Positions 1-5,774 of a stretch of 9,914 bases of DNA are shown in pieces (the first letter of the stretch is position 1; each line of letters begins with the position of its first letter). Under the pieces are notes generated by a model that had not been told where the DNA came from, did no database searches, and worked only from the letters and a program-made list of their open reading frames with translations. Location: assembly GCA_018268545.1 (NCBI GenBank), contig JAFDWI010000202.1:1-9914 (forward strand), given 5' to 3'. Origin of the DNA: Actinomycetota bacterium (GTDB taxonomy: Bacteria; Actinomycetota; Acidimicrobiia; Acidimicrobiales; Iamiaceae). The translations under genes were made by a program, and so were the position numbers.

Positions 1-49
1 AACCTTCCTGCCCCGTGACCGGGGCCGGAGCCGAAAGAAGGTTGATCCC
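1..49 (+). promoter_or_regulatory. metE leader RNA, 3' end: hairpins that can pair the ribosome binding site
   Basis: Seen: AACCTTC (1-7) is perfectly complementary to GAAGGTT (37-43). Between them GCCCCG (10-15) and CGGGGC (20-25) form a six-pair hairpin with loop TGAC. The metE Shine-Dalgarno AAGAAGG (35-41) sits 8 bases before the ATG and lies inside the outer helix, so folding would hide it. An alternative pairing extends the inner helix with TCC (6-8) against GGA (27-29). The order TTCCTGC, hairpin, GAAAGA resembles the 3' part of SAM-I riboswitch aptamers, whose remaining part would lie outside the window. This family assignment is inference. A cobalamin riboswitch is the other reasonable idea for metE, but the conserved B12-box is not in these 49 bases. 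Confidence 0.45.
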
Positions 50-2347
50 ATGACCGTTACCGCGAACCTCGGATTTCCGCGCCTGGGTGTGCGACGCGAG
101 CTCAAGTGGGCGCTCGAGCGGGCGTGGCGATCGGGCGACCACGCCGAGTTGCGCGCTGTCGCAGCAGAACTGCGCGCTCGTCACTGGAAGCTCCAGGTCG
201 ACCGTGGCATCGAACGGGTGCCCGTCGGTGACTTCTCGTTGTACGACCACATGCTCGATGCTGCTGTGGCACTCGGCGCGGTCCCCCAACGTTTCGGCAC
301 CGACGGTTTCGACGTGCTCACCGACGAGGGGCTCGAGCGGTACTTCCTGATGGCACGTGGGGGCGATGTCGGCGGCGTCGCGGTGACGCCACTGGAAATG
401 ACGAAATGGTTCGACACGAACTACCACCAACTCGTCCCCGAGCTACGGCCGGATCAACCGTTCCGAGCGCATCCCGCCCGGTTGGTGTCCGAACTCGAAG
501 AGGCTCACGGCGCGGGCGTACCCGCCCGGGTCGCGCTCGTCGGGCCGATCACCTTCCTGGCGCGCTCCAAGCGCACCGACGGCGGTGACCCCATCGAGCT
601 CGTCGACGCGTTGGTGGCCGCCCAGGTCGAACTGGTCGACGCCTTGCGGGCAGCGGGCGCACCCGCGTTCTGCTTCGACGAGTCGCTCCTGGTGACCGAC
701 CTGTCACCGACGGCACGGGCCGCGTTCCCGGAGGCGTACGCGCGGATCCGCGAAGCTGCCGGTGACGCCGAGGTGACGGTGGCCGCCTCCTTCGGGGCGT
801 TGGGGCCGAACCTCGATGTCGCGATGGGGCTCCCCGTCGACTTCGTCCACATCGATCTGGTCCGCGGACCCGGCCGGCTGGATGAGGTCATGGCGGCCCG
901 CCCCGAAGGGCTCGGGCTGTCGCTCGGCGTGGTCGACGGGCGCAACATCTGGCGAAGCGACCTCGACCCGGTGATCGACACGGTCCGACGGGCCGTCGAG
1001 CGGCTCGGCCCCGAGCAGGTGCAGGTCGCGCCGTCGTGTTCGCTGCTGCACCTTCCGGTGGATCTGTCGGCCGAGGACGCGATGGACCCGCGGCTGCGTT
1101 CGTGGCTCGCGTTCGCGACCGAACGGCTCGACGAACTGCGGATCATCGCTGCGGTCGTCGACGGTGACGAGGGATCGGTCGCGGCAGAACTCGCCGACAA
1201 CCGTGCCGCGGCCGCCTCGCGGCGCAGTTCGACCCGGGTGCACGACCCCGCGGTGGGTGCGCGGGTTGCCGCGATCACCCCGGCGATGGCTCGTCGCCAT
1301 TCGCCGTACGCGACCCGGGCGCGGCGCCAACACGACGAACTCGCGCTTCCCGTGTTCCCGACGACGACCATCGGCTCGTTTCCCCAGACCCCGGAGATCC
1401 GCCGGCTCCGCAAGCGCCACCGGGACGGCGACATCGATCGTGCCACGTACGATGCGGAACTCCGGGCCGCCATTGCCGACACCGTCGCCTTCCAGGAGCG
1501 ACTCGGACTCGACGTGTTGGTGCACGGTGAGTTCGAACGCACCGACATGGTCGAGTACTTCGGCGACCGCCTCGAGGGGTTCGCGACGACCGTCAACGGC
1601 TGGGTGCAGAGCTACGGCTCGCGCGGGGTGAAGCCACCGATCATCTTCGGTGACATCCGGCGGCCATCGCCGATGACCGTCGAGTGGATCACCTACGCGG
1701 CGAGCCTCACGAACAAGCCGATGAAGGCGATGTTGACCGGGCCGGTGACGATCCTGCAATGGTCGTTCGTGCGCGACGATCAACCCGAGGCGATCACCGC
1801 GAACCAGGTGGCGCTCGCGTTGCGTGACGAAGTCGACGATCTGGTCGCCGCCGGGATCCGGATCATCCAGATCGACGAGCCGGCATTGCGAGAAGGTCTG
1901 CCGCTGCGCGCGGCCGATCGTGCCGCGTACCTGGACTGGGCGACCGAGGCGTTCCGACTCTCGGCGGGTTCGGCGCCCGACGAGGTCCAGGTCCACACCC
2001 ACATGTGTTACGCGGATTTCGGCGACATCATCGACGCGATCGTCGACCTGGACGCCGATGTGATCTCGATGGAGGCATCCCGTTCGGCGATGGAGTTGCT
2101 CGATGACTTCGTGGCGCGGGACTACCCGAACGAGATCGGCCCCGGCATCTGGGACATCCACTCACCGCGGGTGCCCGACGACGCCGAACTCGATGCGTTG
2201 CTGACCCGGGCCGTGGAACGTTTCGGAGCGGAACGACTGTGGGTGAATCCCGACTGCGGCTTGAAGACCCGGGGTTGGGAGGAAACGACCGCCTCGCTCG
2301 AACATCTCGTTGCGGCAGCACACAGGGCCCGATCCCGATTGCGCTGA
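50..2347 (+). CDS. metE: Cobalamin-independent methionine synthase (5-methyltetrahydropteroyltriglutamate-homocysteine methyltransferase)
   Basis: Transfers the methyl group of 5-methyltetrahydrofolate polyglutamate directly to homocysteine, giving methionine without vitamin B12; cytosolic and zinc-dependent. The 765 residues are close to the usual family length of about 750-760, so the gene is complete. The N-terminal barrel (about 1-390) begins with the typical LGFPRLGVRRELKWALE stretch. The C-terminal catalytic barrel (about 430-765) opens with FPTTTIGSFPQTPEIR. The zinc ligands expected from E. coli MetE are all present: His651 and Cys653 in HTHMCY, Glu675 in SMEASRS, and Cys736 in NPDCGLKTR. 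The ATG at 50 follows AAGAAGG at a spacing of 8 bases. The leader fold suggests control of translation by a metabolite. The next gene is unrelated and has its own upstream region, so co-transcription is doubtful. Confidence 0.97.
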   Translation: MTVTANLGFPRLGVRRELKWALERAWRSGDHAELRAVAAELRARHWKLQVDRGIERVPVGDFSLYDHMLDAAVALGAVPQRFGTDGFDVLTDEGLERYFLMARGGDVGGVAVTPLEMTKWFDTNYHQLVPELRPDQPFRAHPARLVSELEEAHGAGVPARVALVGPITFLARSKRTDGGDPIELVDALVAAQVELVDALRAAGAPAFCFDESLLVTDLSPTARAAFPEAYARIREAAGDAEVTVAASFGALGPNLDVAMGLPVDFVHIDLVRGPGRLDEVMAARPEGLGLSLGVVDGRNIWRSDLDPVIDTVRRAVERLGPEQVQVAPSCSLLHLPVDLSAEDAMDPRLRSWLAFATERLDELRIIAAVVDGDEGSVAAELADNRAAAASRRSSTRVHDPAVGARVAAITPAMARRHSPYATRARRQHDELALPVFPTTTIGSFPQTPEIRRLRKRHRDGDIDRATYDAELRAAIADTVAFQERLGLDVLVHGEFERTDMVEYFGDRLEGFATTVNGWVQSYGSRGVKPPIIFGDIRRPSPMTVEWITYAASLTNKPMKAMLTGPVTILQWSFVRDDQPEAITANQVALALRDEVDDLVAAGIRIIQIDEPALREGLPLRAADRAAYLDWATEAFRLSAGSAPDEVQVHTHMCYADFGDIIDAIVDLDADVISMEASRSAMELLDDFVARDYPNEIGPGIWDIHSPRVPDDAELDALLTRAVERFGAERLWVNPDCGLKTRGWEETTASLEHLVAAAHRARSRLR

Positions 2348-2362
2348 ATCGTCGAGAACATG

Positions 2363-2380
2363 GTGTGACAACCGTCGCAC
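2363..2380 (+). terminator. Hairpin after metE, possible weak terminator
   Basis: GTGTGAC (2363-2369) and GTCGCAC (2374-2380) form a seven-pair helix, one pair being G-U, with a four-base AACC loop, 15 bases after the metE stop. No T-run follows, so it is not a classical intrinsic terminator. It could also be a chance fold in GC-rich DNA. The rest of the metE-P450 gap holds the KstR-like site and the P450 ribosome binding site. Confidence 0.25.
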
Positions 2381-2399
2381 GCATCGACCATCTCGGCAC

Positions 2400-2413
2400 T
2401 AGAACGTGTTCCA
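2400..2413 (+). promoter_or_regulatory. KstR-like operator upstream of the P450 gene
   Basis: Seen: TAGAACGTGTTCCA fits the 14-base palindromic consensus TnnAACnnGTTnnA at every specified position. Established: that consensus is the binding site of KstR, the TetR-family repressor of cholesterol catabolism in mycobacteria and rhodococci, and cyp125 belongs to its regulon. Inferred: because the next gene, starting 63 bases downstream, is a CYP125-type P450, the site probably represses it until a steroid-derived CoA thioester appears. The consensus fixes eight bases, so a chance match in one window is unlikely but possible; the gene context raises the odds. Confidence 0.6.
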
Positions 2414-2465
2414 TCGCGGGTGCTAGACACGTTCGCAGAGCCGTACCACCCCCAGTACGCCCTTT

Positions 2466-2470
2466 GGAGA
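2466..2470 (+). promoter_or_regulatory. Ribosome binding site fixing the P450 start
   Basis: GGAGA lies six bases before the ATG at 2477. The longer in-frame GTG start at 2420 has no such site and would add 19 residues not typical of the family, so 2477 is preferred. Confidence 0.7.
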
Positions 2471-2476
2471 CGATCG

Positions 2477-3703
2477 ATGCCCGTACCGATTCCTGCCGGA
2501 TTCGACATGACCGACCCCGACATCCTGCATGTCGGCGTCCCCTTCGCCGAATATGCCTGGTTGCGGAAGACCGCACCGGTGTTCTGGAACGCGCAGACCG
2601 CCGAGGAGTCGAGCTTCGACGACGGTGGGTTCTGGCTCGTGTCCCGCCACGAGGACATCAAGTCGATCTCGATCGCGAAGGACCTTTGGTCGAGCGAGGA
2701 GAACACGGCGATCGTCCGGTTCGACGGCAAGACCGTCGGCTACCAGGAACGTGAGATCCAGAAGAACATGATCCTCAACATGGATCCGCCCAAACACACT
2801 CGTGTCCGTGGCGTGGTCTCGCGGGGCCTGTTCAGCCCCAAGGCCGTGGGACGGCTCGAAGAACTCCTCCACACCTGGGCGGAGAAGATCATCCTCGACG
2901 CCAAGGCCAAGGGCTCGGGCGACTTCGTCGAGGACATCGCATGCGAGTTGCCGTTGCAGGCGATCGCCGAGTTGGTCGGGTTCCCCCAGGAGGATCGTCG
3001 GCGGATCTTCGGATGGTCGAACGAGATGATGGCGTACGACGACCCCGACTACGACATCGATCCCGCACAGGCCGCGGCCGAGATCCTCGGGTACGCGCAC
3101 GCGATGGGCGACGACCGCAAGGCGAACCCACGCGGGGACATCGTGTCGCGTCTCGTCGCCGCCGAGGGCGAAGAGGTGTTGAACTCCGAGGAGTTCGCGT
3201 TCTTCATCCTGATCCTTGCCGTCGCCGGGAACGAGACGACACGCAACGCGATCAGCCACGGGATGCAGGCGTTCTTCGACAACCCCGAGGTCTGGGAGGC
3301 CTACAAGGCCGAACGTCCCGCGACGATGCCCGACGAGGTCGTTCGTTACGGCACCCCCGTCCAGGTGTTCCAACGCACCGCGCTCGCCGACACCGTCGTG
3401 GGCGAACAGGCGATCGCCAAGGGCCAGCGGGTCGGCATGTTGTACGGATCGGCGAACTACGACGAAACCGTGTTCGACGACCCGCACACCTTCGACCCCT
3501 TCCGTGACCCGAACCCGCACGTCGGATTCGGTGGTGGCGGCAACCACTACTGTCCGGGCACCCACCTCGCCCGCATGGAGATCCGGTTGATCTTCGATGC
3601 GATCGCGGATCACATCCCGAACATCGCGTCCGCGGGCCCTCAGAAGCGGCTGCGTTCGGGCTGGTTGAACGGCATCAAGGCGATGCCGACGACCTACGTC
3701 TGA
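2477..3703 (+). CDS. Cytochrome P450, CYP125-like (probable steroid C26/C27 monooxygenase)
   Basis: A 408-residue soluble bacterial P450. The I-helix oxygen-activation motif AGNETTR is at 250-256, the K-helix ExxR (EVVR) at 287-290, and the heme-thiolate Cys359 lies in GFGGGGNHYCPG. Several stretches match what I remember of mycobacterial CYP125A1: PxGFDxTDP at the N-terminus, CELPLQAIAxL at 156-166, AVAGNETTRN, FQRTAL at 298-303, NPNPHVGFGG near the heme, and RLRSGWLNGIK at 391-401. CYP125 enzymes oxidise the terminal methyl of the cholesterol or cholestenone side chain, starting side-chain degradation, with electrons from ferredoxin partners. No redox partner is encoded here. The KstR-like operator upstream supports a steroid role. 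CYP142 and CYP124 are related alternatives; the substrate is inferred. A proline follows the heme cysteine where CYP125A1 has isoleucine. Confidence 0.93.
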   Translation: MPVPIPAGFDMTDPDILHVGVPFAEYAWLRKTAPVFWNAQTAEESSFDDGGFWLVSRHEDIKSISIAKDLWSSEENTAIVRFDGKTVGYQEREIQKNMILNMDPPKHTRVRGVVSRGLFSPKAVGRLEELLHTWAEKIILDAKAKGSGDFVEDIACELPLQAIAELVGFPQEDRRRIFGWSNEMMAYDDPDYDIDPAQAAAEILGYAHAMGDDRKANPRGDIVSRLVAAEGEEVLNSEEFAFFILILAVAGNETTRNAISHGMQAFFDNPEVWEAYKAERPATMPDEVVRYGTPVQVFQRTALADTVVGEQAIAKGQRVGMLYGSANYDETVFDDPHTFDPFRDPNPHVGFGGGGNHYCPGTHLARMEIRLIFDAIADHIPNIASAGPQKRLRSGWLNGIKAMPTTYV

Positions 3704-3755
3704 GCCGGCGTCCCGGCGCGGCGGACCCGCGGACGTGCCGGTCGGTTCCACCGAC
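3704..3755 (+). terminator. Two short hairpins between the P450 and DMT genes
   Basis: Immediately after the P450 stop, GCCGG (3704-3708) pairs with CCGGC (3713-3717) across a four-base loop. Further on, GTCGG (3741-3745) pairs with CCGAC (3751-3755) across TTCCA. Neither is followed by a T-run. They could slow or end transcription or be chance folds. The remaining bases up to 3802 show no convincing promoter or Shine-Dalgarno sequence that I can defend. Confidence 0.22.
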
Positions 3756-3802
3756 AACCCATAGGGGTCGTAATCCGATCTTCGATGCGGCAATGTTGAT
3801 GC

Positions 3803-4696
3803 ATGGCCGTCCACCTGGTCATCGTCGCGACGCTCTCGCTGGCGGCCGCGCTGTGTTACGGGTCATCGAACGTGATCGAACAGCGCAAGGCTTCCCAGGC
3901 GCCGGCCGAGACATCGCTTCGGATCGCCTTGCTGTGGCATCTCGCCGCGCAACCGGTGTGGTGGCTCGGCATCGCCGTCGACATCGGCGGGTTCGCATTC
4001 CAGGCCTGGGCGTTGGCGCTCGGTCCACTCGTGTTCGTCCAGCCGCTGCTGGTGACGGCGTTGCCGATCTCCCTGGTGATCGGACACGTCGCCGGCTCAC
4101 ACCGGCTCAGGTCCCGCGACGTGGGATGGTCGATCGTGTTCGTGGGTGCCCTCGCGATCTTCCTCGTGACCGGCGACCCGAGCGGCGGCGAGGCGATTCG
4201 TCCGCTCGGGTCCTGGCTGGTGCCGTTGCTCGTCGTGGCGTGTGTCGTCCTGGGCTGTGTCCTCAGGTCCCATGACGAGCGCCCGGCACGTCGGTCGTTG
4301 CTGCTCGGAGCCGCCGCGGGGATGACGTTCGGGGTGTCCTCGACGCTCATCAAGTCGCTGTCGGCGCTGGTCGGCCACCACGGGTGGTCGACGTCGACCC
4401 ACTGGGAACCCTATGTGCTCGCCGGTGTCGTCTCGCTCGGATTCCTGATCACCCAGAGCGCGTTCCAGGCCGGAGACCTCCGATCGGCACTTCCTGCGAT
4501 CGAACTGGGTGAACCGGTCGTCGCGGTGCTCTTCGGTCTCGTGCTGTTCCGCGAGCGGCTCGGGTTGGCGAACGCGTTCGCCGGCATCATCGTCGTCGCC
4601 GCGGTGGCCGTGATGGTCATCGCCACCGTTCGCCTCGCCCGGTCGGCTGCGACGGGCGACCCGTCGGGCGATGTCGCGTCCGCCCCGGCATGCTGA
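3803..4696 (+). CDS. DMT-superfamily membrane transporter (EamA/NIPA-like), substrate unknown
   Basis: A 297-residue integral membrane protein with about nine or ten hydrophobic helices, at roughly 4-24, 42-64, 66-80, 82-96, 107-123, 137-154, 166-185, 203-220, 231-250 and 256-277. Two halves of similar design are visible, typical of drug/metabolite transporters. The second half carries the DMT-like stretch LGEPVVAVLFGLVLFRERLG (234-253), with conserved Glu-Pro in one helix and a charged turn before the last helix. The first half has LGPLVFVQPLLVTALP at 73-88. This arrangement is common in actinobacterial proteins annotated as DMT or NIPA-like magnesium transporters, but nothing in the sequence fixes the substrate. 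The ATG at 3803 lacks a clear ribosome binding site, so translation may be leaderless. The C-terminal 20 residues are a polar tail. It ends 16 bases from the convergent repeat-protein gene. Confidence 0.8.
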   Translation: MAVHLVIVATLSLAAALCYGSSNVIEQRKASQAPAETSLRIALLWHLAAQPVWWLGIAVDIGGFAFQAWALALGPLVFVQPLLVTALPISLVIGHVAGSHRLRSRDVGWSIVFVGALAIFLVTGDPSGGEAIRPLGSWLVPLLVVACVVLGCVLRSHDERPARRSLLLGAAAGMTFGVSSTLIKSLSALVGHHGWSTSTHWEPYVLAGVVSLGFLITQSAFQAGDLRSALPAIELGEPVVAVLFGLVLFRERLGLANAFAGIIVVAAVAVMVIATVRLARSAATGDPSGDVASAPAC

Positions 4697-4712
4697 CGGC
4701 GCCGGGTCGATG

Positions 4713-5186
4713 TCAGCGGGTCGGCTTGAACTTCTTGCCGCGGCGGTAGTGCTCGGCGGACTGGACACTCATGTTGCGTTTGAACCACACCAGCGCCGGC
4801 GTCTCGTCGTCGGGATCATCCGCGAGCCCGCCCCGGTAGTGAGCCTGGAAGAACGGGCGCCCGTCGGTGTCGTAGTCACACACCGCCGGTGAGCCGTCCA
4901 TCGGATCGTTGAGGACACCGCTCTGGAAGTGCTGCACGGTCTTCAGCGCGCCCGTCGCGTCGTGATAGTGGATGACCGCCGGTGACCCGTCTGCGGGATC
5001 GTGCAGCTGACCGAACTGGTAGTGCTCGATGATCGCGACCGCGCCGCTCCGGTGGTACAGCGTGATCGCTGCCGTGTCGCCGTCGGGATCGTGGGGGACC
5101 CCGTCGCGGTAGTACGACACCGCGGCGACATCGCCGTTCTCGCGTTTCGTCACGATCGGGTCGACCGTGCGGATCCCCTCGCTCAT
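4713..5186 (-). CDS. Small repeat protein, MORN-variant/YwqK-like, function unknown
   Basis: A 157-residue hydrophilic protein without signal peptide or membrane helix. After a 24-residue N-terminus it consists of four consecutive 30-31-residue units (25-54, 55-85, 86-115, 116-145) and the start of a fifth (146-150), ending in a basic tail (RRGKKFKPTR). Each unit has the form HYxxGxLxDPxDGSPAVxxYxxxGxxxxxx. This resembles the tyrosine/glycine-rich repeats found in MORN-variant and YwqK-type proteins and in DGPA-type repeats of some bacteria and large viruses. The assignment is by pattern, and a catalytic function is not apparent. The ATG at 5186 is chosen because GAGGAG lies six bases upstream; an in-frame start at 5258 would add 24 residues crossing the control region. 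It is divergent from the truncated hemoglobin gene and convergent with the DMT gene. Confidence 0.75.
   Translation of the reverse strand: MSEGIRTVDPIVTKRENGDVAAVSYYRDGVPHDPDGDTAAITLYHRSGAVAIIEHYQFGQLHDPADGSPAVIHYHDATGALKTVQHFQSGVLNDPMDGSPAVCDYDTDGRPFFQAHYRGGLADDPDDETPALVWFKRNMSVQSAEHYRRGKKFKPTR
4716..5114 (-). repeat. Tandem 30-31-residue coding repeat array
   Basis: Four full units and one partial unit encode YYRDGVPHDPDG, HYQFGQLHDPADGSPAV, HFQSGVLNDPMDGSPAV, HYRGGLADDPDDETPAL and HYRRG. The second and third units are the most alike. At DNA level ACCGCCGGTGA recurs at 4882-4892 and 4975-4985, exactly 93 bases (31 codons) apart, which suggests duplication within the gene. Confidence 0.8.
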
Positions 5187-5192
5187 CTGCTT

Positions 5193-5198
5193 CTCCTC
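5193..5198 (-). promoter_or_regulatory. Ribosome binding site fixing the repeat-protein start
   Basis: On the minus strand GAGGAG precedes the ATG at 5186 by six bases. This is the strongest Shine-Dalgarno in the window and decides between the starts at 5186 and 5258. Confidence 0.75.
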
Positions 5199-5248
5199 GG
5201 TGGTTCGGTCCCGCGCCCACGGGACGTGGACAGGGTAACCGAAAACAT

Positions 5249-5295
5249 GAGTGTTCACTCCGAATATCGGTTCGAACGACGCCGAACCGTAGGAT
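5249..5295. promoter_or_regulatory. Divergent control region with clustered inverted repeats
   Basis: Between the repeat-protein and hemoglobin starts, several symmetrical elements fall in 41 bases: GAGTG-TT-CACTC (5249-5260), CCGA-ATA-TCGG (5260-5270), the perfect palindrome GTTCGAAC (5270-5277), and CGGTTCG (5268-5274) facing CGAACCG (5283-5289) across eight bases. TAGGAT at 5290-5295 fits a plus-strand -10 element (TAnnnT), placing the last repeat where a repressor would block the hemoglobin promoter. TACCCT on the minus strand (5234-5239) could be the -10 of the repeat gene. No clear -35 is visible. The regulator is not identified. Confidence 0.35.
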
Positions 5296-5317
5296 GAATT
5301 TGAAGGAATTGTCCGAA

Positions 5318-5323
5318 GTGAGG
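5318..5323 (+). promoter_or_regulatory. Ribosome binding site fixing the hemoglobin start
   Basis: GTGAGG lies six bases before the ATG at 5330. The earlier in-frame ATG at 5294 would overlap the proposed -10 element and has AGG directly adjoining it, too close to work, so 5330 is preferred. Confidence 0.6.
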
Positions 5324-5329
5324 TCCACG

Positions 5330-5773
5330 ATGACCGAAACCCGAGATCTCGACAACCGTGGGGACATCGAAGCGATGGTCCACGCGTTCTACGGGAAGGT
5401 GCAGGTGGACCCCCTGCTGGGTCCGTTGTTCAACGACGTGGCCGCCGTCGACTGGCCGACCCACCTCGACAAGCTGACGGCGTTCTGGTCGCGGGTCCTG
5501 CTGAACGAACCCGGCTACGCGGGAAACCCGTTCCGGGCGCACGTGAACATCCACGAACAGCAGTGTTTCACCCGGAACCATTTCGAACGGTGGCTGCGGC
5601 TGTTCCACGAGACGATCGACTCGACTTGGTCGGGGCCGTACTCGGAGGCGGCGAAGGAGATGGGGCGGCGCGTGGCGGCGGTCCATTCGAACCAGTTGAT
5701 CGGTGAACGGTTCGTGTTCGACCCGAACCGTCGGATGATCCCCCTGGGCGTGTCGATGGAACCGGCTTCCTGA
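5330..5773 (+). CDS. Group III truncated hemoglobin
   Basis: A 147-residue cytosolic heme protein of the 2-on-2 truncated globin fold. Set beside Campylobacter jejuni Ctb (from memory), the pocket residues line up: TyrB10 = Tyr21 in AFYGKV, HisE7 = His45 in THLDKLTAFW, proximal HisF8 = His71 in RAHVNI, and TrpG8 = Trp88 in FERWLRLFHETID. This TyrB10/HisE7/TrpG8 set is the signature of group III. Ctb is about 127 residues; this protein has a slightly longer N-terminus and about 15 extra residues after the H helix (VFDPNRRMIPLGVSMEPAS region). Group III globins bind oxygen tightly and have been linked to nitric oxide and microaerobic metabolism, but the role here is not shown. The upstream inverted repeats suggest regulated expression. 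It ends one base from the stop of the convergent GH20 gene. Confidence 0.9.
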   Translation: MTETRDLDNRGDIEAMVHAFYGKVQVDPLLGPLFNDVAAVDWPTHLDKLTAFWSRVLLNEPGYAGNPFRAHVNIHEQQCFTRNHFERWLRLFHETIDSTWSGPYSEAAKEMGRRVAAVHSNQLIGERFVFDPNRRMIPLGVSMEPAS

Positions 5774-5774
5774 A

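Noticed and set aside
1..49. Cobalamin riboswitch as a firm call for the metE leader
   Set aside because: The conserved B12-box is not present in the visible 49 bases; it remains possible only if located upstream of the window.
505..2161. Two long open frames antisense to metE (363 and 485 codons)
   Set aside because: They mirror the third-position GC bias of metE, give arginine/serine- or histidine/arginine-rich translations without recognisable domains, and overlap a certain gene.
2424..2440. Second KstR-like site (TAGACACGTTCGCA)
   Set aside because: It misses the AAC and GTT core spacing of the consensus, so only the site at 2400-2413 is kept.
2420..2476. GTG start at 2420 for the P450
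   Set aside because: The extra 19 residues are unlike family N-termini and the ATG at 2477 has a well-placed GGAGA.
2423..3814. 463-codon open frame antisense to the P450
   Set aside because: A shadow of the P450 coding frame in GC-rich DNA; valine, glycine, arginine and aspartate rich with no family resemblance and no ribosome binding site I can defend.
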